Shown here piece after piece: positions 49,435 to 58,019 of a DNA stretch of 64,000 nucleotides. The stretch spans positions 1 through 64,000 of the IMG/VR virus record IMGVR_UViG_3300045243_000058. One strand, 5' to 3'. The first letter of the stretch is position 1, and each line of letters starts with the position of its first letter. The position numbers were made by a program, and so were the translations under genes. Under the pieces are notes generated by a model. That model was not told the origin of the DNA. It ran no database searches and worked only from the letters and a program-made list of their open reading frames with translations. The stretch is from a virus.

Positions 49435-50024
49435 CGATCGACGACAACAAGATGACGAAGGGCGAAAAGTGGGTGGCCGCGGCGATCGTGACGTTCCTGG
49501 TGGGCGGTGGCGCCCTGATGCTCACAAAGGCGCACAACGCGCCGCCCCCGAGCGAGGCGCCGCAGGGGAGACTCCACGATGGCGTCATCAGCGAGCAGAC
49601 GTTCCCGGCCGGGTTCGACGTGACCGGGGAGCCGGACACGGGCCACCTGTGCCACGGCCTCGAGCACATGCTCCCGGGCGGGAAGACGGAGACGTTCAAG
49701 TTCCACCGCATCATGGACCGCGACTTCCGTGACGGGACGGTGGCGGACAAGGAGCGTTGGATCACCGCCGACGTGAGCGATGACGCTTCCGAGGTTGGGA
49801 TCGCGTGCGGAGGAGGTGGCGGCGAGGAGTCGCCGTTCTTTTCCCCGGCCTACGCTGACACGCGCAGGTGTGATGATTGCGGCGGTGACGGGTGCATCGC
49901 CTGGACCTGTCCCGCGACCTTCCACGAGAACACCACGCCGCCCTGCTCACTGAACGGGTCGACGTGCGCGATCACCTATCTCTGTTGCCCCGGACCTGGA
50001 TTGACCTGCGTGCCCTCGTGCTGA
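49431..50024 (+). CDS. Membrane-anchored, Cys-rich exported protein
   Basis: A 197-residue protein from ATG 49431 after AGGAGG (ATGA overlap). One N-terminal span (WVAAAIVTFLVGGGALML) leaves about 160 residues outside. The last 60 have eleven cysteines in pairs (CDDCGGDGC, TYLCCPGPGLTC), typical of disulphide-rich secreted domains. It is unusual for lysis genes; host contact or stability in the periplasm is plausible. Confidence 0.5.
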   Translation: MTIDDNKMTKGEKWVAAAIVTFLVGGGALMLTKAHNAPPPSEAPQGRLHDGVISEQTFPAGFDVTGEPDTGHLCHGLEHMLPGGKTETFKFHRIMDRDFRDGTVADKERWITADVSDDASEVGIACGGGGGEESPFFSPAYADTRRCDDCGGDGCIAWTCPATFHENTTPPCSLNGSTCAITYLCCPGPGLTCVPSC

Positions 50025-50452
50025 ACTCCCCGCCGCTCTGGCTGTTCGCGGTCGGAATTATCTGCGGCGAGTTGTATCAGCAATGGCAGTGGATCGTCCG
50101 CCACCCCGGAGCGAAGTGGCGCGGCTACTGGAAGGTCGGGGTCCCGCACCTTCTCGGCAACAGCATCGTCATCGTCGGGACGTACGTCCTATGGTCCGCC
50201 GGGCTGCTCGACAAGGCGATCAACGCCGTCATCCCAGAGAAGATCGCTGGTGTCTGGTCGAACGTCGGCATCCCATTCACGCCCCAGGTCGGGTTCTTCG
50301 TCGGCGCCGGAGCGGATGTCTTTGGCGATCAAGTCGCCTACATGATCCGGCTCCTGATTGGGAGGTGGTGGCCCTCGACCGCCTCGACCATCGCCCCTGC
50401 GTCGACCCCGGCCGCACCGCAGCCCCCTGTTCCTGCGCCGCCCGGACCGTGA
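50018..50452 (+). CDS. Multi-span membrane protein (holin candidate)
   Basis: GTG 50018 overlaps the previous stop; upstream codons in frame are out-of-frame reading of the Cys-rich gene. Three hydrophobic segments are seen (LWLFAVGIICGEL, LLGNSIVIVGTYVLW, and VGFFVGAGADVFG to LLIG), and the tail is Pro/Ala-rich. Size and topology fit a class I/III holin. It is the last gene before the tRNA. Confidence 0.5.
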   Translation: MLNSPPLWLFAVGIICGELYQQWQWIVRHPGAKWRGYWKVGVPHLLGNSIVIVGTYVLWSAGLLDKAINAVIPEKIAGVWSNVGIPFTPQVGFFVGAGADVFGDQVAYMIRLLIGRWWPSTASTIAPASTPAAPQPPVPAPPGP

Positions 50453-50470
50453 TAGCCTTCCGTGCCGTGA

Positions 50471-50545
50471 ACCTGGGTGGAGCAATGGTAGCTCGTCGCG
50501 TTCATACCGCGAAGGCTGCGGGTTCAAGTCCCGCCCCAGGCACCA
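50471..50545 (+). tRNA. tRNA with CAU anticodon (Met or Ile2)
   Basis: A full cloverleaf can be folded. The acceptor is ACCTGGG/CCCAGGC with one A-C mismatch at position 1-72, the D-stem is GAGC/GCTC, and the anticodon stem is TCGCG/CGCGA with loop TTCATAC (CAT at 50503-50505). The T-stem is GCGGG/CCCGC with TTCAAGT, and the encoded end is ACCA. The CAU anticodon reads Met, or Ile AUA if C34 becomes lysidine. The anticodon stem lacks the three GC pairs of initiators. Confidence 0.9.
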
Positions 50546-50573
50546 TCCTCCCCACCAACCAAAAGGAGACCGC

Positions 50574-51143
50574 ATGAAGATCCGATCCGCTCTGTTCGCC
50601 GTCCTGCTCATCGCCGTCGCCGTCCCTGCATTCGCGCAGACCACCGTCCCGCCGCCTCCGGCCCCGTGGCAGCACAAGACGCAGGAGATCATCGGCTCGC
50701 TCGACATCGCCAACGACCAGGCGTCGAACCACACCGTCGTCTCGATCGAGACGAGCTGGGCCTACTACACCAGCGACAAGACCGAGGTGGGCGCGGTCGT
50801 CTCCGTCATCAAGGGCCGCGTCGACGCGCAGGGAAACGCCGTAGACGGCTACGGAGCGGGTCCGTTCTACATGTACAACCTGCCGAAGCTCAAGAAGGGC
50901 AACTTCTACATCGGCGGGTACAGCCAGGCGCTCACGGGAGACCTACTCGACGCCGCGAAACTACAGGCCGCGACGATCGGTGGCTACCGGCTTTACATCG
51001 GGAAGTCGAGCGCGATCAGGATCGAGGCGTTCCATACGGCCGCGCTCGCCTCGAACAACCCTGACGGTGGGCAGCCGCTCAACTCGAACGGCGTCCGCGT
51101 CGGCTTTTCGTTAGGTGTGGGACCCGGAACCGTGGTCAACTGA
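50574..51143 (+). CDS. Exported outer-membrane-barrel-like protein
   Basis: A 189-residue protein from ATG 50574 after AAAAGGAGACC. Residues 1-22 are a Sec signal (LFAVLLIAVAVPAFA then QT). The mature part alternates polar and hydrophobic strands (TVVSIETSWAYYTSD, GAGPFYMYNLPKLKKG, SNGVRVGFSLGVGPG) and ends with a short strand, like a small beta-barrel. No active site is seen. It could change the host surface, for example in superinfection exclusion, or form a pore. Confidence 0.6.
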   Translation: MKIRSALFAVLLIAVAVPAFAQTTVPPPPAPWQHKTQEIIGSLDIANDQASNHTVVSIETSWAYYTSDKTEVGAVVSVIKGRVDAQGNAVDGYGAGPFYMYNLPKLKKGNFYIGGYSQALTGDLLDAAKLQAATIGGYRLYIGKSSAIRIEAFHTAALASNNPDGGQPLNSNGVRVGFSLGVGPGTVVN

Positions 51144-51847
51144 TGGGCTTCGCGGACCTCATGGAGAAAGCCGACGGCCCCGGCGCAATCGGTACCGCGC
51201 CCGTCATCCCGGCGACGCCGCCTCCTCCGCAGCGCCTCGTCGTCCTGATTCCCGGCATCCACGAGGGGAGGGAGAAGGCGCTGCGCTGGATGCAGCCGTT
51301 CGCCGACTTCCTCGCGTCGCCCGGAACCGAGGTTCTGATCTACACCCACGCCTGGCTCTCGGCGCTCGCCACCTTCCTACCGGGCATCGGGAACGTCGTC
51401 AGGGAGCATCAGGTCCGGAAGTTTCAGGTCTGGCTCGCGGCCACGCTCGTGACGCGCCCAGGGGCTGTTGTGGACGCCGTAGGCCACTCCTTTGGGGGCT
51501 ATATCCCTTTCGCGGCCATGACCGCCGAGGGAGGCCCTGGAGCGGTCTACAGGCGCTTGGCGCTGATGGCAGCGACCGTCTCGAGCCGGGAGGACTTCAA
51601 GAGCGCGGTGGGGCACTTCCAGGCCATCCTGAACCTCTACAGCACGACCGACACGGTGGTGCTCCTGTCGACCATCGGACAGGCCGGGCGCATCGGCTTC
51701 GCCAACGGCATCCCGTTCGACCGGAAACTCGGCAAGCACGACACCGACCCGATGGTCCGGAACCTCGACTGCACGCCGTACCGCCACCGGGACTACGAAA
51801 ACCCCGGCGAGGCGTGGGACGCCGTGCGGGCGTTCCTGGCGACCTGA
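51143..51847 (+). CDS. Alpha/beta-hydrolase (serine hydrolase)
   Basis: A 234-residue protein from ATG 51143 (TGATG overlap). The nucleophile elbow is GHSFGG with S116, preceded by RLVVLIPGIHEG, a lipase-like oxyanion strand. A late HDTDP or YRHRD segment could give the catalytic His. It lacks a signal peptide. Such enzymes act as lipases or esterases; with adjacent envelope genes, an envelope substrate is plausible. Confidence 0.65.
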   Translation: MGFADLMEKADGPGAIGTAPVIPATPPPPQRLVVLIPGIHEGREKALRWMQPFADFLASPGTEVLIYTHAWLSALATFLPGIGNVVREHQVRKFQVWLAATLVTRPGAVVDAVGHSFGGYIPFAAMTAEGGPGAVYRRLALMAATVSSREDFKSAVGHFQAILNLYSTTDTVVLLSTIGQAGRIGFANGIPFDRKLGKHDTDPMVRNLDCTPYRHRDYENPGEAWDAVRAFLAT

Positions 51848-51861
51848 AGTTCGTGTAAGTT
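51833..51861 (+). promoter_or_regulatory. Weak promoter candidate
   Basis: TTCCTG, a 17-base spacer and TAAGTT (51856-51861) fit the TANGTT pattern of the late promoters but with a poor -35 box. It overlaps the hydrolase end and precedes the gene at 51883. Confidence 0.3.
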
Positions 51862-51882
51862 GCCGCCGTAAAGGAGAACCCC

Positions 51883-52254
51883 ATGTTCAAGAGAAACATC
51901 TTCCCGTTCTTGTCGCTCATCGCCATCGTGGCCCTCGGGGCTGTCTTTCTCATGGGGGCAAGTTCGAGCACGGTGCGCGGACAGTCCCCGACGAACGTGG
52001 CCGTGACGTTGACGACCGGAGGAACAGAATACTGCTCGACCATGACCTCCGAGACGGTCGCGTTCGTGGCCCACAATCGCCAAGGGCACGACATGAAGCT
52101 CGCTTTCGCGACCGGGGGCACGAACACCTCCAACTACCTGACTCTCGTCGGAGGCACCTACTGGGGCGGCGACATCTTCCTCAAGAACGGCGAAGTCATC
52201 TGCTTCCAGTCCGCGGCGAGCGGCGACGTAGCCGAACTCGTTCTTCTCCATTAG
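51883..52254 (+). CDS. Exported small beta protein, 123 aa
   Basis: ATG 51883 after AAAGGAG. The N-terminus is a signal or anchor (IFPFLSLIAIVALGAVFLMG). The mature part is beta-rich with two cysteines far apart (EYCSTM, VICFQS), which could form a disulphide. It is likely periplasmic or on the surface. Family unknown. Confidence 0.5.
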   Translation: MFKRNIFPFLSLIAIVALGAVFLMGASSSTVRGQSPTNVAVTLTTGGTEYCSTMTSETVAFVAHNRQGHDMKLAFATGGTNTSNYLTLVGGTYWGGDIFLKNGEVICFQSAASGDVAELVLLH

Positions 52255-52263
52255 GAGGCCACC

Positions 52264-52512
52264 ATGACGCGCCGTGAACTGATCCTCTGGGTGCTCCTGA
52301 TCAGCGTGTTCACGATGGGGGCCTTCTGGGGCAACTCCATCACGATGTACAAGTCCGGTCGCATCTCGTTCACTCCCGGAGCGAACCGCATGTCGATCCC
52401 GCAGTGCCCTGCGGGATACGCCGGGATGGAGAATGGGACGATATGCTTTGACTACACCGCCGTGAAGCCGGTCTTCGTCATCAAGGACGCGAACGGCCCG
52501 AGGTCACTCTGA
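52264..52512 (+). CDS. Membrane-anchored small protein, 82 aa
   Basis: ATG 52264 after AGGAGGCC. Residues 6-25 are hydrophobic (LILWVLLISVFTMGAFW). The mature part has CPAGYAGMENGTICFD, a disulphide-like pair. Coupled to the following beta-helix gene by a one-base overlap. Confidence 0.5.
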   Translation: MTRRELILWVLLISVFTMGAFWGNSITMYKSGRISFTPGANRMSIPQCPAGYAGMENGTICFDYTAVKPVFVIKDANGPRSL

Positions 52513-54755
52513 TGCGCCACGCGCTCGCGGTCCTCGGGCTGCTCGTCCTCGCAAGCCTGCCGGCCTCGGCGGCCTCCTACTACTTCTCCGACTGCGGCTG
52601 TGACCCCGCTGGCACCGCGAAGCAGGCCGATGCCTGCAACCGTCCGACTCTCGCCGACGCCTACTGTGCTGGCGACTTCAGCGACTCCGGGACGTTCTAC
52701 TGCGGCAAAACGTGCGGCGGCTTTCCACCGATCTGTCTCGATGCCTGCACCGGAGCGACCGCCGTCGCCACCTTCAACTGTGGCGGGGCGATCCCGAATG
52801 GCGGCCAACTGGCGAACCCATGGTGCCTCGCCCCGGAATCGTTGCCGAACGGAACCGTCGTCTCGACCCGTAACTCCTTCGCCGCGATGCAGGATGGTGG
52901 TGCTGGATCGAACCTGACTACCGAGCTCGCCGCCGGCGACACGGTGAACCTCTGCGCCGGTTACTGCGATGGGCAGGGCTCGGCGACTTGGTATATCCAG
53001 CCAGGAGTCAAGACGTGCGTTGGGGGGAGCAATGCCGGGGCGACGTGCTCTACCGGCGGCGATTGCAACAGCGGATCCTGCGTCCTCACAACGTTCCTCG
53101 GCGTTCGCAACGCCGGCACCGATTCCTCGCATCAGATCACGATCCAGCCCTACCCCGGCGAAACGGTCGCGCTCGTTGGCGACAGTAACCATAACGGCAT
53201 ATGGGATTCGGGCGAGGTGGTGTCGTGGATGAAGGGCAACACCACGGCCCCGAATGTCATTCCGAATTGGTGGAAGTTCGAGGGCGACCCGAACAATACC
53301 GGTACCACTCACTTGAGCTTCGGCAAGGTCAACGGCAGCACCACCCCGGCTATGTTCGATGTGGCTGGAAACTTCGCTGGGCTGGGAAACTTCACCATGC
53401 ACGGCGTCGAGGTCTATGGCGACGTGCCGGCGATTTGGAACGGAGCGGACTTTGGCGGGGTGCAGGGATCATGCAACAGCGGCGACGGCGCCTACACCCT
53501 CCACTTCGACAACATGAATACCGGCACGGTCAGCATCACCAACAACTACTTTCACGACATCTGCGGCATCCTCAACCGACTGAATCGCAACAACACGATT
53601 GCGATGCCAACGGCTTCGGTGTTCAAGTTCGACAACAACCGGGTCGTCAACGTCGGGTCGGTGTCATCGAGCAATGTGTTCTCGATTCGTGGGCAGTACG
53701 ACGCCTCCACGACCGCCGAGGTCATTGGCAATACGATCACCGACTCTGGCGGCATCACCTTCCGCGACAACTACCAGCATGTGACCGTGACCGACAATAC
53801 GATTAAGATGACCGGGCGCATCATCAACGGCACGAACGAGGTCGCCATCGCCTTTCGCAATGAGGACGCCGGCCCGAACTGCACACAGACCTGCTCGATC
53901 AGTGGAGATGATTGCGGCAATATCGGCGCTTGCGCGGGAGGCGCCGGGTCTTGCACCGGCCCCGCCGACTGCTCGATGGACGACATCTACGTCGCTCGGA
54001 ATCTCATTCTCGGAGCCGCGCATGTGGCTTACGCGCAGCCCGCGTTACCCAATCCCGGCGACATCATCACGGGGATCAACATCACGGGTTACTATAACCA
54101 CGGCGGCGCGACCGCCTATCCCACCCGTTTCGTCATCGAGAACAACATGATCGGCTACCAGCAGGAGCGGGTCGATGGATCGCAGTGCGGTTCTCTCGGT
54201 GGGGCGGGGATCTACTGGCAGTCGCCGACGACGGGGGGCGTCATCCGCAACAACACGCTCTACAAGAACTCGCACCCAGCCATCCTCTGCAACGGCCCGG
54301 TTGCCTTCACTGACAACATCGTCGCCGCTGGTGGCAACCCTGTCATCCTGAACGCCGGGGCGACCGCATCGACAATTCAGTACAACGACCTATACGGGCC
54401 CTCGACGATCCTCAATAACAATGGTACGACGTACGCCTGCGCCGCTGCCGCTACAATCGGCACGGGCGACATCTGCTCCGCGCCGATCTTCGCTACCTGC
54501 GACAACACGACTTACTGCTCGACGATCTCGGGGGCGCCTTCGACTTGGGATCTCCATCTCTCTGGCGCGCAGGCGTGTGTCGATGCGGGGGCTTCCTGCT
54601 CGTGCTTAGATTTCGAGTCTCAGGCACGTCCAGGCGTCTGCACAACGACGGTGCCGACTTGTGACATCGGCGCCGACGAGTGGTTCTCGTCTTTCACCGC
54701 GAATCCGAGCTTCATCCTTCTCCCCCTGCCGCCGCCCTCATCGGCGGCGCGCTAA
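52512..54755 (+). CDS. Secreted right-handed beta-helix protein, 747 aa
   Basis: ATG 52512. Residues 1-20 are a Sec signal (LAVLGLLVLASLPASAASYY). Residues about 20-130 are Cys-rich (CGKTCGG, CTGATAVATFNCGG), and CVGGSNAGATCSTGGDCNSG follows near 175. From about 270 to 690, strand-turn units (FTMHGVEVYGDV, DNMNTGTVSITNNYFHD, VIRNNTLYKNS) fit PbH1 repeats. It may be a polysaccharide-binding or depolymerising protein or a surface adhesin. A phage gene with a bacterial signal peptide is unusual. Confidence 0.65.
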   Translation: MRHALAVLGLLVLASLPASAASYYFSDCGCDPAGTAKQADACNRPTLADAYCAGDFSDSGTFYCGKTCGGFPPICLDACTGATAVATFNCGGAIPNGGQLANPWCLAPESLPNGTVVSTRNSFAAMQDGGAGSNLTTELAAGDTVNLCAGYCDGQGSATWYIQPGVKTCVGGSNAGATCSTGGDCNSGSCVLTTFLGVRNAGTDSSHQITIQPYPGETVALVGDSNHNGIWDSGEVVSWMKGNTTAPNVIPNWWKFEGDPNNTGTTHLSFGKVNGSTTPAMFDVAGNFAGLGNFTMHGVEVYGDVPAIWNGADFGGVQGSCNSGDGAYTLHFDNMNTGTVSITNNYFHDICGILNRLNRNNTIAMPTASVFKFDNNRVVNVGSVSSSNVFSIRGQYDASTTAEVIGNTITDSGGITFRDNYQHVTVTDNTIKMTGRIINGTNEVAIAFRNEDAGPNCTQTCSISGDDCGNIGACAGGAGSCTGPADCSMDDIYVARNLILGAAHVAYAQPALPNPGDIITGINITGYYNHGGATAYPTRFVIENNMIGYQQERVDGSQCGSLGGAGIYWQSPTTGGVIRNNTLYKNSHPAILCNGPVAFTDNIVAAGGNPVILNAGATASTIQYNDLYGPSTILNNNGTTYACAAAATIGTGDICSAPIFATCDNTTYCSTISGAPSTWDLHLSGAQACVDAGASCSCLDFESQARPGVCTTTVPTCDIGADEWFSSFTANPSFILLPLPPPSSAAR

Positions 54756-54765
54756 GGTGACGACG

Positions 54766-57474
54766 ATGCGACGACTACTCCTCTCCCTCGTGCTCCTGAT
54801 TGGCTCCGCTGTGGTCGCTCAGGCCGCCACCTGCACCCTCAATGCGACATGCGTCGCCGATGCCACGCACGCCCCCTGCGAGTGCAATAGCGCCGGTAGT
54901 TGGACCGACTGCGGCCACGTCCCGACTCAGGCGACGTCGGACGTATGGAGCGTACCGGCCGGGAAGCAATGCTTCTGGAAGACCGACCCGAACACCCTCG
55001 GGGGCACCGGCACGATCAGCGGGACGATGGAGTTCGACGAGACGACCTCCGGCCGTGACGCCTCCGGGTTCCGCAACCTGACCGTTACGGGGGTCGCTGG
55101 TGCCGACATCACCATCGCCTCGGGCGGCAAGCTCGTCATGCGCCGCGGCGATCGGCTCAAGTGTGACTCGACGACCGATGTATGCGAGATCGTCGTCAAC
55201 GACGGGGGACTCCTCGATGTCGAGGGCGACACGTTCGATACGACCATCGCAGCGGGCGGTGTCGCCACCTCCACGCCGGGCGGTGCCTGCGGTGCTGGAC
55301 CGCAATACGTCCTCACTCTAACCGACCCACTCGTCCTCCCGGCCTCCGCGACCGCCGCTACTCAACTCATCGGCCGCCGCCTTCTCTTCAAGTCGGGGCA
55401 GATGGTGGACCGCCAGTTCGAGATCACCACTGCCGCGCTACAGGCTGCCCCGCTCCCGACGACCCCGCCGCGTGTCGTCAGCGTCACGATCTGCCCCGAC
55501 GCCACCGACACGGCGAACGGTATCTTACAGCGGCTCACTCCGCACGCGACCTTGGCGGCTCGCACCAAACCGGCGGCGCACCACCTCCAGCCGTCCATTG
55601 GCGCGAACGCGGCCTGCACAGGCGCGGACGCCCCGGCGACCTTTGGTTGCTGCACCGGGGCCGGGGCTGGCTACTGCTCCCTCGTCGCTCCACTTGCCGG
55701 TGACGCCATCACCATCATCCGCGATGCCCACATCGTCGAGAGCGCGGGCGGGAAGGGGATCTGGATTCACACCGCGACCGGCGGCACCACGACGCCCCCG
55801 GTGTTCAGCGCGGTCAATTTCGCCCTCCGCGATGCCGACACCAACACCGACGCGGTGGTGCGGATCAGCGCGAAGCAGAACGGTGTCGCGACGAAGCCGT
55901 ACACCTATATCAACCTCCACGACTCGAACGCCTCCAACGGATTCAAGGTCGAGGGCTTCCAGAACGTCGTCTGGATGTGGGGGGTGTGTCACGATGAGCA
56001 GGCGAACGCCGGCACGACGCAGGGCTGCTTCTACCTCGACGGCCTCCAAGCCGGGACGAATGGCTGCTCCGCCGGCTGCCCCTACGACAGCTCGATCTTC
56101 TCCCACAACGAGGGCTTCCGCTGCAAGCAGAATTGCCTCGCCTACGGCTCAAGTGACGCGACCGCTTCCCTCGGCGCGGCCGGCGACTACAACCTCGTCT
56201 ACCAGGGCTGCGCCGCCGGTTCGGCTGAGTGTCACGGCTTTGAGATGGCGCAGGCTGGTTCGGCGGCAGGGAGGGTCTCCCACGCTACCGGCAACGTGAC
56301 GTACGACCTGTACGTCAACGGGATCAACAGCGAAGGCGCTCACTCTGGCGGCTCCGCTCTCGGTGCGGCCGTCGTCAACGACTCCTTTACTGTCAACGTC
56401 ACCGGCCCGGGCGTCGGACTCGGCCCGAACGATGTCGGCACACGCAACTACGTCAGCCATACGAAAGTCTCCTCCGCCGCCGGCACGCAGAGTTCCATCG
56501 CCGGCAAGCACTACAGCGGCATCTACAAGAACGCCAATCTCGGCAACGTGACCCCCGGTGCGATGATCTTCGATCCCGTCGCGGTCTACGGGACCTACTT
56601 CATGCCGCTCGATGATGTGCTCGTCGGCGGGACCGACTGTCCTGGTACGGACAATCAATGCACCAACTCGACGCTGCAATTCATCAACGTCGCCTCGCCA
56701 CCGCCGCTCGTCTTTATCCTCGACAACATCCTCGGCCCGCTCGCGCTGACGGGCGCCTCGGGTGATGCCTGCGGCTCCATCGGACTCACCTGCTCGGGCA
56801 GCGGCTCGCCGGTCAACTTCGGTCTCACTATCGGCCACAACGTCTACGACGACCGCAACCGGATGGTCGTCGAGTCAAACGGTCGCCATCGCTTCATCTT
56901 CGAGGGCTTCGGTGGCGGTTCAGGCAGCGGCAACACCTTCACCCTCTACGACAACGCCTACATGGGCGGGGCCACGGGGGTCAACTCCATCGCACCTTCC
57001 GGCCCCGGCACCTGGAACGTCACGAACACTTGGGTCAAGAACACGACCACAAGCGGCGTCGATGCGTGGAGCGACCCGAATGGCGCCCTCACCACGAACA
57101 CCCTTTACACCCGCGTCCCGTCGCTCGACTACTTCGGCGCCGCCTACTCCAATTTCACTCTCCCCGCCGGCGCTCCGATGCTGACCTCCGGCACCAACCC
57201 TGCCGGGTCCGCTGTCGGCCCGCGAGGCTTCCTCTACAACCGCAACGCGATCAACTCCCCGTGGGGATACGGCCTCCCGTTCGATGGCGAGATGCCGACC
57301 AACTTCTCCAACGGTTCCTGCACCGTGACGCTCAACGGCATACCGACGGTCGAGCCCTGCGGCACCGATACCGACGGCGACGGCGTTCTCGATATTCACG
57401 ACGACTGCCCCACGGACTTCGACCCGGGGCAGTTCGACGCCAACAGTGACGGCGTCGGGGACGCCTGTCAGTGA
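54766..57474 (+). CDS. Secreted beta-helix-like protein with TSP3 repeat, 902 aa
   Basis: ATG 54766, with AAGGTG ahead; GTG 54757 is possible. Residues 1-22 are a Sec signal (LLLSLVLLIGSAVVAQA). The mature part is Cys-rich at first (CTLNATCVADATHAPCECNS), then long strand-rich repeats. The C-terminus (about 867-902) reads DTDGDGVLDIHDDCPTDFDP then DANSDGVGDAC, a calcium-binding thrombospondin type 3 repeat. It shares design with the previous gene; both should be exported and surface-associated. The strong terminator follows. Confidence 0.65.
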   Translation: MRRLLLSLVLLIGSAVVAQAATCTLNATCVADATHAPCECNSAGSWTDCGHVPTQATSDVWSVPAGKQCFWKTDPNTLGGTGTISGTMEFDETTSGRDASGFRNLTVTGVAGADITIASGGKLVMRRGDRLKCDSTTDVCEIVVNDGGLLDVEGDTFDTTIAAGGVATSTPGGACGAGPQYVLTLTDPLVLPASATAATQLIGRRLLFKSGQMVDRQFEITTAALQAAPLPTTPPRVVSVTICPDATDTANGILQRLTPHATLAARTKPAAHHLQPSIGANAACTGADAPATFGCCTGAGAGYCSLVAPLAGDAITIIRDAHIVESAGGKGIWIHTATGGTTTPPVFSAVNFALRDADTNTDAVVRISAKQNGVATKPYTYINLHDSNASNGFKVEGFQNVVWMWGVCHDEQANAGTTQGCFYLDGLQAGTNGCSAGCPYDSSIFSHNEGFRCKQNCLAYGSSDATASLGAAGDYNLVYQGCAAGSAECHGFEMAQAGSAAGRVSHATGNVTYDLYVNGINSEGAHSGGSALGAAVVNDSFTVNVTGPGVGLGPNDVGTRNYVSHTKVSSAAGTQSSIAGKHYSGIYKNANLGNVTPGAMIFDPVAVYGTYFMPLDDVLVGGTDCPGTDNQCTNSTLQFINVASPPPLVFILDNILGPLALTGASGDACGSIGLTCSGSGSPVNFGLTIGHNVYDDRNRMVVESNGRHRFIFEGFGGGSGSGNTFTLYDNAYMGGATGVNSIAPSGPGTWNVTNTWVKNTTTSGVDAWSDPNGALTTNTLYTRVPSLDYFGAAYSNFTLPAGAPMLTSGTNPAGSAVGPRGFLYNRNAINSPWGYGLPFDGEMPTNFSNGSCTVTLNGIPTVEPCGTDTDGDGVLDIHDDCPTDFDPGQFDANSDGVGDACQ

Positions 57475-57515
57475 GCATAGAGAACATCTAGCCACAACCC
57501 AACCCCGCGAGTGAG

Positions 57516-57548
57516 CCCGGCCGGTCTAGACGGCCGGGATTTTTCTTT
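57516..57548 (+). terminator. Rho-independent terminator
   Basis: CCCGGCCG (57516-57523) pairs perfectly with CGGCCGGG (57531-57538) around GTCTAGA, followed by ATTTTTCTTT. This is the best intrinsic terminator of the window and ends the secreted-protein module. Confidence 0.9.
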
Positions 57549-57577
57549 GGCACGAACATCGCATGCCGAAATAAACC

Positions 57578-57606
57578 TTGACACGCGGGCAGACTGACGG
57601 CAGTAT
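57578..57606 (+). promoter_or_regulatory. Promoter for recombination module
   Basis: TTGACA (57578-57583), a 17-base spacer, then CAGTAT (57601-57606). The -35 element TTGACACGCGG equals that at 21184, but the -10 box differs from the late type. Transcription should start near 57613. Confidence 0.6.
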
Positions 57607-57613
57607 CCGTCGC

Positions 57614-57883
57614 ATGACAAGAACAGCGGGCACCGACAGGGAGTACGAGGCGGCCTACCACGCGGCGTACAAGCGCAAGATCGCCAGGAAGAAGTGGCTG
57701 GCGCGCATCGCGTTCGCCGAGGCGAGACTGAAGGGCGAGAAGACACCCGCCATCCGCGACAAGATCCGGGCCGTCATCGCCGAGTACAAGGCGAAGCTCG
57801 ACGTCATCGAGACGATCGAGCGGCACTCCGGATTCGTGCCTCGCGGGAATCGCTGGTACAACCACAGTAAGAAGGGCGCGTGA
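57614..57883 (+). CDS. Basic helical protein, possibly leaderless, 89 aa
   Basis: ATG 57614 lies 8 bases after the -10 box, and no ribosome site is seen, so the message may start at the ATG. The protein is basic and helical (YHAAYKRKIARKKWLARIAF, then VIAEYKAKLDVIETIER). It may bind DNA or act as a regulator; no family recognised. Confidence 0.55.
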   Translation: MTRTAGTDREYEAAYHAAYKRKIARKKWLARIAFAEARLKGEKTPAIRDKIRAVIAEYKAKLDVIETIERHSGFVPRGNRWYNHSKKGA

Positions 57884-57909
57884 CCGCCGAGCGCCTTGGA
57901 CCGCGCGCG

Positions 57910-58019
57910 CCCCGCTCTCGTCGCGGGGATCCTTACCGCCCGCGGTCGGCGGGTTCGCCGACGGGACCCCGGGTGCCCCCGCCTTCTGGAATCAAGCCGG
58001 GGGCGCTCGGGGTGGTCCC
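57910..58019 (+). ncRNA. Highly structured region, candidate RNA element
   Basis: Several nested stems are readable: CCCCGC/GCGGGG at 57910-57928, GTCGGC/GCCGAC at 57945-57962, and an extended stem from GGGACC (57963-57968) to GGTCCC (58014-58019) enclosing GCCCCCG/CGGGGGC (57975-58004). It lies between the basic protein and the next gene. It could be a leader, attenuator or small RNA. It also falls within a possible frame from GTG 57880. Confidence 0.45.
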
